A stretch of DNA of 19,080 bases from an uncultured Pseudomonadota bacterium (lineage in GTDB: Bacteria; Bdellovibrionota_B; Oligoflexia; Oligoflexales; CAILAO01), in NCBI GenBank assembly GCA_903832105.1, contig CAILAO010000892.1, forward strand, positions 1 through 19,080. Reading direction: 5' to 3'. Position numbers and translations under genes: made by a program. Below are positions 14,334 through 19,080 of this stretch, piece by piece (positions within the stretch are counted from its first letter, which is position 1; each line of letters starts with the position of its first letter). The notes beneath the pieces are model-generated. The model saw only the letters and a list, made by a program, of their open reading frames with translations, was not told the DNA's origin and ran no database searches.

Positions 14334-15697
14334 TGACAAATTTAAGTGGCTCCATATCTCGTGAAAGAATACTCGTTGTCGATGATTCTGCTGCAACTCG
14401 TGAGGTGTTGCAGCGCAATCTTAGCAGTAAGGGCTATCACATATTTACCGCGAGTGATGTTGAGGAAGCTTTTCATATACTTGGGAAAGAAAAGTTTGAT
14501 CTTGTCATCACAGACTTAAAAATGCCAAAAATAAGCGGCCTCGAACTAATCAAGTATGTTCGTGAAAATCTGGCTAATAGCGGCATCATGATGATTACCG
14601 GATACCCATCGATTAATGGCGCTGTGGATGCCATGAAAAGTGGCGCCGAAGAATACCTTGTCAAACCCTTCACTGACGAGGAACTCTTCTCGACAGTGGA
14701 GCGAGTGCTCGACAAACTACACAAAAGACATTTGGTGAATAGTGCTGTGGTATTAGCAAAAAAACACGGCATTATTGGACAGTCAAAACCGATGCAAGAA
14801 ATCTTCCGTCTTATCGATAAGGCTACATCCACAGACGCAATTGTCCTGATTAGTGGCGAAAGCGGCACGGGCAAGGAACTTGTGGCAAGAGCCATCCACT
14901 ATGGAAGTTCTAAATGCTCTGCACCTTTTGTTCCTGTTAATTGTGGCGCTATTCCTGACAACCTTTTGGAGAGTGAATTGTTTGGGCATATTAAAGGAGC
15001 CTTCACGGGAGCGTGTGAAACACGCGCGGGATTCTTTCAGACGGCAGAAGGTGGAACTATTTTTCTTGATGAAATTAGCGACACGACGTTACCCATGCAG
15101 ACAAAACTACTACGTGTGTTGCAGAATAAAGAAATATGCATGGTCGGTTCAAGCCGTGCGCGTAGGGTTGAGACCAGAATCCTTGCGGCCTCCAATAAAG
15201 ATTTGTCCTTGCTCGTCAAAAAAGGGCTTTTCAGAGAGGATCTCTTCTATCGACTGAACGTTGTAAATATCGTTTTGCCGCCTTTACGGGAAAGAGAAAG
15301 TGATATTCTGTTACTTCTTCGATATTTTTCTGAAAAATCAGCAAAAGCCGAGGGAAAACAGCCTCTTCGGTTTACTGACGAAACACTACAAGTACTCATC
15401 CGTTATAGCTGGCCTGGAAATATTCGAGAACTTGAAAATTTTATCCAGCGACTCGTGATCATGCTTGACAGAGAAACTGTCAAGCCCACTGATCTTTTGC
15501 CGTCTATGCGTTATTCTTTGCCACAAAGCGGTGTTTATAAAACGCTGGCAGAAGCGGAAGTCGAGCATATTCAAAATGTCCTCGATAGTGTTGATGGGAA
15601 CAAAACCAGGGCTGCAGAGATTCTCGGTATCGATCGAAAAACCTTACGGGAAAAACTGAGCCACACTAGAGATTCCTCCTCGTCAAATCCAATATAG
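14333..15697 (+). CDS. NtrC-family sigma-54-dependent response regulator
   Basis: The 454-residue activator has the full three-domain plan. The receiver (about 11-125) has acidic Asp17/Asp18, phospho-acceptor Asp61 (VITDLKMP) and Lys111 (LVKPF). The AAA+ domain (about 145-375) has Walker A GESGTGKE, the sigma-54 contact loop GAFTGA, Walker B GTIFLDEI and the arginine region FREDLFYRLNV. The Fis-type helix-turn-helix lies at the C-terminus (KTRAAEILGIDRKTLREKL). It is therefore competent to open sigma-54 promoters, two of which flank it. The ATG overlaps the kinase stop (TGATG), with GGAGG 7 bp upstream. Targets are inferred to be its own operon and the downstream Cys-protein/gdhA pair. Confidence 0.93.
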   Translation: MTNLSGSISRERILVVDDSAATREVLQRNLSSKGYHIFTASDVEEAFHILGKEKFDLVITDLKMPKISGLELIKYVRENLANSGIMMITGYPSINGAVDAMKSGAEEYLVKPFTDEELFSTVERVLDKLHKRHLVNSAVVLAKKHGIIGQSKPMQEIFRLIDKATSTDAIVLISGESGTGKELVARAIHYGSSKCSAPFVPVNCGAIPDNLLESELFGHIKGAFTGACETRAGFFQTAEGGTIFLDEISDTTLPMQTKLLRVLQNKEICMVGSSRARRVETRILAASNKDLSLLVKKGLFREDLFYRLNVVNIVLPPLRERESDILLLLRYFSEKSAKAEGKQPLRFTDETLQVLIRYSWPGNIRELENFIQRLVIMLDRETVKPTDLLPSMRYSLPQSGVYKTLAEAEVEHIQNVLDSVDGNKTRAAEILGIDRKTLREKLSHTRDSSSSNPI

Positions 15698-15707
15698 CAT
15701 AGGGCCC

Positions 15708-15754
15708 TTTTAATCGGGGAATTTCTCCCCACTGATTAAAAACTCCCCGGTTAA
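15708..15754 (+). promoter_or_regulatory. Inverted-repeat cluster, candidate enhancer (UAS) and/or terminator hairpin
   Basis: TTAATCGGGGA (15710-15720) is repeated inverted as TCCCCGGTTAA (15744-15754) with one mismatch. A third, spaced copy TCCCCACTGATTAA (15726-15739) lies between. The first and middle copies also form a hairpin, TTTTAATC-GGGGA with TCCCC-act-GATTAAAA (15708-15741). No T-run follows, so it is a poor intrinsic terminator. The cluster lies about 60-100 bp before the sigma-54 -24 element, where NtrC-type activators bind. Which function applies is open. Confidence 0.5.
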
Positions 15755-15810
15755 TACCAGAATTTTTCTTTGGATGTTACTATTTGTCCACCTTTTTTAC
15801 CCATTCTGGC

Positions 15811-15827
15811 TCGGCACATCTTTTGCT
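15811..15827 (+). promoter_or_regulatory. Sigma-54 (-24/-12) promoter of the Cys-protein/gdhA operon
   Basis: TCGGCACATCTTTTGCT matches TTGGCACGNNNNTTGCT except at two positions. GG (15813-15814) and GC (15825-15826) have exactly the required 10-bp spacing. Initiation near 15838 would give a leader of about 36 bases to the ATG at 15874, similar to the kinase operon. A sigma-54 activator is encoded immediately upstream. Confidence 0.7.
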
Positions 15828-15873
15828 TCTCTCCAAGTCATCTTTGCTCATGAACGTTATCAAGGAGAAAACT

Positions 15874-16167
15874 ATGACCGAGAATACTCTCAAATCAGAT
15901 GGGATTTGTTCCAACTGCGAATTTTTCACGACCTGTATGTATTTAAGAGACACCAACAGCCCAATCCAAGAATGCGCCGAATACAACCTTGGGGGGAAAA
16001 GGGTTACTTTTCATGGAGAGACTCGCCCTCCATCACCACAAGCTAATCTTGTATCAGAAGAAAACATTCACCGTCCCGCTGGGCTCTGTGGGAATTGCGC
16101 CAAACAAGTGTCTTGTTCTCACTCCTCATCACAAGAGGGCATCTGGCACTGTACGGAATACGCTTAA
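15874..16167 (+). CDS. Small protein with two Cys4 modules, upstream of glutamate dehydrogenase
   Basis: The 97-residue cytosolic protein is an internal duplication. Module 1 has Cys12, 15, 21 and 34, and module 2 has Cys72, 75, 81 and 93. Both follow G-[IL]-C-x-N-C-x5-C-x(11-12)-C-x-E-Y. A hydrophilic linker of about 32 residues joins them, and there are no other cysteines. Such Cys4 sets can bind zinc or an iron-sulfur centre. I recall similar 'GxWHCxEY' small proteins from deltaproteobacterial genomes but no function. The start at 15874 has an ideal AAGGAG 6 bp upstream. A longer frame from 15784 would cover the sigma-54 promoter and lacks a site. It lies 69 bp before gdhA and probably shares its transcript. 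A redox, metal or regulatory role is speculation. Confidence 0.8.
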   Translation: MTENTLKSDGICSNCEFFTTCMYLRDTNSPIQECAEYNLGGKRVTFHGETRPPSPQANLVSEENIHRPAGLCGNCAKQVSCSHSSSQEGIWHCTEYA

Positions 16168-16236
16168 TGTGGTGTGGCAATATGTAAATCCGAGCGGCTT
16201 TTAGAAGGTAGTATTTTTTCGGGAGGAGATGGAACC

Positions 16237-17577
16237 ATGAATCGTTACGCTCAAGAAGTCTTCGATGAAATCAAACGCAGTTCTCATGACCAGCCAGAAT
16301 TTATTCAGGCGGTCGCTGAAGTCTTTAGCTCTATCAGTATAGTTCTTGATAAGGAACCGGTATTAAAAAAAGAACGAATTCTCGAAAGACTTGTAGAGCC
16401 TGAAAGAATCATTATTTTTCGCGTTCCTTGGCGTGATGACCGCGGAGAGATTCACGTCAATCGAGGCTACCGAGTTGAATCAAATAGTGCGTTGGGGCCC
16501 TATAAAGGAGGTCTCCGCTTTCATGCTTCCGTTAACCTCAGTAAACTCAAGTTTCTCGGATTTGAACAAATATTCAAAAACAGTCTGACGGGTCTCCCTT
16601 TGGGGGGCGGCAAGGGTGGTAGCGACTTCAGCGCTAATGACAAGTCAGCGAATGAAGTTATGAACTTCTGTCAAAGTTTCATGACGGAGCTTTCGCGTCA
16701 TATCGGCGCTAATACAGATGTCCCAGCGGGAGATATCGGCGTCGGAGGCCGAGAAATCGGCTTTCTATTCGGGCAATATAAAAGAATTAAAAATATCTTT
16801 GAAGGTGTGCTAACCGGAAAAGGCCTCTCTTGGGGAGGAAGTCTGATCCGTCCTGAAGCTACTGGATTTGGAATATCGTATTCCACGGAAGAAATGCTGA
16901 AAACAAAAAAACAAAGTCTCGACGGCAAAGTCGTTGCGATTTCTGGTTTTGGAAATGTAGCTTGGGGAACCGTACAAAAGGTCACCGCCTTGGGAGGCAC
17001 GGTGGTGACTCTCTCCGGACCAGATGGCTTTATCCATGATCCAGATGGTATTAAAGGTGAAAAAATTGACTACATGCTTGAAATGCGGGGAAGCGGTCAT
17101 GATTCCGTTGCTGACTATGCAAAAAAATTCGGTGTCTCTTTTTACCAGGGAAAACGACCTTGGAACATAAAATGCGACGTTGCCATCCCCTGCGCTTGCG
17201 AAAACGAACTGGACGAAATTGACGCAAAAGACCTCATCAAAAATGGCTGTGTGTGTGTAGTTGAGGGAGCAAATATGCCCGCAACGCACACTGCAGTGGA
17301 ACTACTGACGAAAAATGGTGTTTTGTTCGCGCCCGGTAAAGCGGCAAACGCTGGAGGCGTCGCGTGCAGCGGTCTTGAGATGGCTCAAAACAGTATACGC
17401 CTCAATTGGACTAGCGAGGAGGTGGATCAAAGACTCCACCAAATCATGGTCAGAATCCACAATAACTGTCTGGAGGCCAGCCAAAAGTATGGAACACCCG
17501 GAAACTACATAAACGGTGCCAACATTGCGGGCTTTCAAAAAGTCGCTTATGCAATGATGGAACAAGGATTGATTTAG
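16237..17577 (+). CDS. gdhA: Glutamate dehydrogenase, hexameric family I
   Basis: This 446-residue enzyme interconverts glutamate and 2-oxoglutarate plus ammonia with NAD(P)(H). It aligns along its length with the roughly 447-residue GdhA of E. coli as I remember it. Key residues are in place: Lys90 (GPYKGG), Lys114 (FKNSL), catalytic Lys126 (GGGKGGSDF) and Asp166 (PAGDIGVGG). The Rossmann motif GFGNVA sits near 239-244. The dinucleotide segment (GFGNVAWG, then TLSGPDGFIHDPDG) is closer to Clostridium symbiosum NAD-dependent GDH than to E. coli, so coenzyme preference is undecided. The start at 16237 follows GGGAGGAG with good spacing, whereas the frame's earlier ATG at 16174 has none. Probable cotranscription with the Cys4 protein under sigma-54 suggests control by nitrogen or carbon status. 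Confidence 0.95.
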   Translation: MNRYAQEVFDEIKRSSHDQPEFIQAVAEVFSSISIVLDKEPVLKKERILERLVEPERIIIFRVPWRDDRGEIHVNRGYRVESNSALGPYKGGLRFHASVNLSKLKFLGFEQIFKNSLTGLPLGGGKGGSDFSANDKSANEVMNFCQSFMTELSRHIGANTDVPAGDIGVGGREIGFLFGQYKRIKNIFEGVLTGKGLSWGGSLIRPEATGFGISYSTEEMLKTKKQSLDGKVVAISGFGNVAWGTVQKVTALGGTVVTLSGPDGFIHDPDGIKGEKIDYMLEMRGSGHDSVADYAKKFGVSFYQGKRPWNIKCDVAIPCACENELDEIDAKDLIKNGCVCVVEGANMPATHTAVELLTKNGVLFAPGKAANAGGVACSGLEMAQNSIRLNWTSEEVDQRLHQIMVRIHNNCLEASQKYGTPGNYINGANIAGFQKVAYAMMEQGLI

Positions 17578-17652
17578 ATTTTACTCTCGCCCTATGGGAA
17601 GCGTTGCTTGCGAAGGTTTGGAACACCGATTTTATCGAAGCAGTGCTTTTTT

Positions 17653-17745
17653 GGGGGAAACTGGGGACACCCGACTTAATTCAGCACTCGGAACGAGTAT
17701 GGTCTCAAAAAGTCTTGAATTAGGCGGGGCGTCCCCAGTTCCCCC
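17653..17745 (+). terminator. Large compound hairpin (REP/MITE-like) acting as gdhA terminator
   Basis: GGGGGAAACTGGGGAC (from 17653) pairs with GTCCCCAGTTCCCCC (to 17745) with one bulged A. The stem continues inward to TTAATTCA/TGAATTA (17676-17683 with 17716-17722) through small internal loops. The loop holds its own perfect hairpin, ACTCG-gaa-CGAGT (17686-17698). GATTTTTT follows on the plus strand, giving a strong terminator for gdhA and reaching into the convergent stop codon at 17752. The ACTGGGGAC/GTCCCCAGT ends recall dispersed REP-like palindromes mobilised by tyrosine transposases in other genomes. Only one copy is visible here. Confidence 0.8.
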
Positions 17746-17751
17746 GATTTT

Positions 17752-18708
17752 TTAGTCTTCGTTAATCAGTCGTTCAATCGTATCAACATCAGATGGCGTC
17801 TCCGGAACAAGGTTCTTGATGCCGTCTTTAGTCATGATGAAGTCGTCTTCTATTCTAACGCCGATTTCTTCACTTTCAATATAAAGACCGGGCTCCAAGG
17901 TAAACGGATCATTTTCTCGAAGTGGTGAGGAAGTGTCTCCGCTATCATGAACGACCCTGCCGACGAAATGGCCTAATCCATGGGAAAAGAAGTGATCCAT
18001 TGTTTGCCCATCGGCTGTAATAGAACTCTTACGGAAAAACTCTCGCACAAAGCGATCAAGATCGCTTAAGCTCGTTTTTCCCGGTTTTCCGTAAGCGACT
18101 GCCGCTTTTTGTGCATCGAGAACCAACTGATAGATTTCACGTTGTCTGGGAGTAAACTTTCCATTGACAGGATAGGTCCGCGTCACGTCGCTGCAATAGC
18201 TATTAAACGTTGCCCCAATATCAACCACAACGACCTCACCATTCTTTAACTGAATGTTACCAGGAGAGTGATGCAAGTCGGTCGAATTCGGTCCAGTTCC
18301 TACGATGGAGCCAAAGCAGTCGCGGGCACTATTTTGACCATAAACTTCGTCAATTTTCTGAGCAACACCGGTTTCTGTGATTCCCGCTTTTAGCATCTTC
18401 ATGACTGTGAAGTGGGCTTTCCCGGTAATCACCGCTGCTTGCTGAACCCCTGTCATTTCGTCTCGAATTTCATCCGGGTTACCATCATCATTATTGGCAC
18501 CATCATCATTACTTTCGCCGCCGTCACCATCGTCATCTCCGTCATCGGGATTCATGGTCTTTAGATCGCCGAAGTGATGTGTGTTAGCACTCCTAGTGGA
18601 GCTGTCTAAATAATTTTTATGCCCCGAAGTTTTTTGACCGCAACCAATGACCAAAAGTAGAGCGCAGAAAGTACCCAAGACGAAAAGAAATTTACGAAAC
18701 GTAAACAT
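17752..18708 (-). CDS. M24-family metallopeptidase lipoprotein (Xaa-Pro aminopeptidase-like)
   Basis: The 318-residue protein has a lipoprotein signal peptide (LLLVIGC, lipid Cys23). A disordered linker with an Asp/Gly/Asn-rich run at about 54-79 leads to a pita-bread M24 catalytic domain (about 85-318). All five metal ligands of the PepP type are visible: Asp163 (VVDIGA), Asp174 (CSDVTRT), His247 (HGLGHFVG), Glu272 (LEPGLY) and Glu286 (GVRIEDDF). A substrate-site His is at 254 (VVHD). The creatinase/prolidase N-terminal domain of cytosolic PepP (about 170 residues) is missing. AGGAGG lies 7 bp before the ATG. It is predicted to trim X-Pro dipeptide bonds of periplasmic or external peptides. 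Substrate and inner- or outer-membrane location are not known. Confidence 0.88.
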   Translation of the reverse strand: MFTFRKFLFVLGTFCALLLVIGCGQKTSGHKNYLDSSTRSANTHHFGDLKTMNPDDGDDDGDGGESNDDGANNDDGNPDEIRDEMTGVQQAAVITGKAHFTVMKMLKAGITETGVAQKIDEVYGQNSARDCFGSIVGTGPNSTDLHHSPGNIQLKNGEVVVVDIGATFNSYCSDVTRTYPVNGKFTPRQREIYQLVLDAQKAAVAYGKPGKTSLSDLDRFVREFFRKSSITADGQTMDHFFSHGLGHFVGRVVHDSGDTSSPLRENDPFTLEPGLYIESEEIGVRIEDDFIMTKDGIKNLVPETPSDVDTIERLINED

Positions 18709-18780
18709 AATGCTTCCTCCTTTGGATGATTTCTAAATGTGATTTTATTATTAGGTCAGATGAAATACGTGCCTATATCC

Positions 18781-18786
18781 ATTATA
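18781..18786 (-). promoter_or_regulatory. Candidate -10 box of the M24 lipoprotein gene
   Basis: A perfect TATAAT on the minus strand, preceded directly by TG, lies 72 bp before the ATG at 18708. No good -35 is seen at 16-18 bp, so it may rely on the TG extension or an activator. The rest of 18709-18939 is AT-rich and holds nothing else I can support. Confidence 0.4.
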
Positions 18787-18939
18787 CAGCGAGAACGCCC
18801 CCAATCGAATGATTGCGAACAAAAATCATTGGAAATTTTGTGACAGGGCACTTTTTTAGATCGATACTACCCCAAAAACATGGGCCTTTTTAATGTTCTT
18901 TTTTTTTCGCAAAATATTGGCTACAAACAGCGTTGTAAT

Positions 18940-19080
18940 CTATTGCAGTTCGCAGAAGGTCCCAAAGCTGGGTTTTACCTCAGTAAGTGTAAATTCACTG
19001 AAATTGTACGAATAATTTTCATCCGGATAGATCAAGCCTTGATCAATTTTAAGCCACATGACTTTTCCGCCGGTCGTGAT
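18940..19080 (-). CDS. C-terminal end of an unidentified protein, cut by the window edge
   Basis: On the minus strand, 46 codons read without interruption from the right edge to TAG at 18940-18942. They include GGKVMWLKIDQG, then YPDENYSYNFSEFTLTEVKP, ending FGTFCELQ. Composition is protein-like, with many aromatic residues and a beta-strand-like pattern. There is too little to assign a family. It lies about 230 bp upstream of the M24 lipoprotein gene on the same strand. No clear terminator separates them, so they could share a transcript, although the TATAAT at 18781 argues for a separate promoter. Confidence 0.55.
   Translation of the reverse strand: MTTGGKVMWLKIDQGLIYPDENYSYNFSEFTLTEVKPSFGTFCELQ

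Noticed and set aside
15784..15873. Longer N-terminus for the Cys4 protein starting at 15784
   Set aside because: It would encode the sigma-54 promoter region, has no Shine-Dalgarno site, and the ATG at 15874 has a near-perfect one.
2247..18858. The 13-mer GGGCACTTTTTTA at 2247-2259 and 18846-18858, each 124-138 bp upstream of a minus-strand lipoprotein gene
   Set aside because: In 19 kb of AT-moderate DNA a shared T-rich 13-mer is expected by chance, and the flanks do not match.
18876..18898. Short CCCA/TGGG stem followed by CCTTTTT as a plus-strand terminator
   Set aside because: The stem is only 4 bp and no plus-strand gene lies upstream of it.

Overview
The window looks like chromosome from a Gram-negative, didermic bacterium of Bdellovibrionota/Oligoflexia or deltaproteobacterial type. 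The reasons are the many lipobox-bearing lipoproteins, a full Bat (aerotolerance-type) operon with MoxR, a bacterial protein O-mannosyltransferase, and sigma-54/NtrC-type control. This placement is inferred from gene content alone. There are no rRNA or tRNA genes, no CRISPR array, and no recognisable transposase or phage gene.

Layout. (1) 1-2123, minus strand: a transglutaminase-elicitor-like lipoprotein, followed 5 bp later by a GT39 protein O-mannosyltransferase that runs off the left edge. (2) 2361-3653, plus strand: two small lipoprotein genes. The second is interrupted by an in-frame TGA, after which a coding-looking 36-codon tail continues to 3653. (3) 3650-4349, minus strand: a HEPN/MNT (HepT-MntA-like) toxin-antitoxin pair. 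(4) 4462-12656, minus strand: a tightly packed operon, in transcription order moxR, DUF58 gene, DUF4381-like gene, batA, batB, batC, batD, batE. Gaps inside it range from 4-base overlaps to 37 bp. The products are an AAA+ ATPase, VWA (MIDAS) proteins and TPR/SH3 envelope proteins, a set expected to form one envelope-associated machine. (5) 12657-12971: a divergent control region with a hairpin plus T-run that overlaps a good sigma-54 -24/-12 element. (6) 12972-15697, plus strand: a membrane GAF-histidine kinase and an NtrC-family sigma-54 activator, with overlapping stop and start. (7) 15698-17577, plus strand: an inverted-repeat cluster, a second sigma-54 promoter, a 97-residue protein made of two four-cysteine modules, and a hexameric-type glutamate dehydrogenase, closed by a large compound hairpin at 17653-17745. 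(8) 17752-18708, minus strand: an M24 metallopeptidase lipoprotein with an acidic linker. At the right edge is the C-terminal end of an unidentified minus-strand gene.

The most interesting unit is 12893-17577. It holds a sensor kinase, a sigma-54-dependent activator, two matching sigma-54 promoters (one before the kinase, one before the Cys-protein/gdhA pair) and a candidate enhancer at about -90 to -130 from the second promoter. This reads as a self-contained, probably auto-regulated circuit that controls glutamate dehydrogenase together with an uncharacterised Cys4-Cys4 protein. The promoters and the regulatory link are inferred from motifs and gene order.
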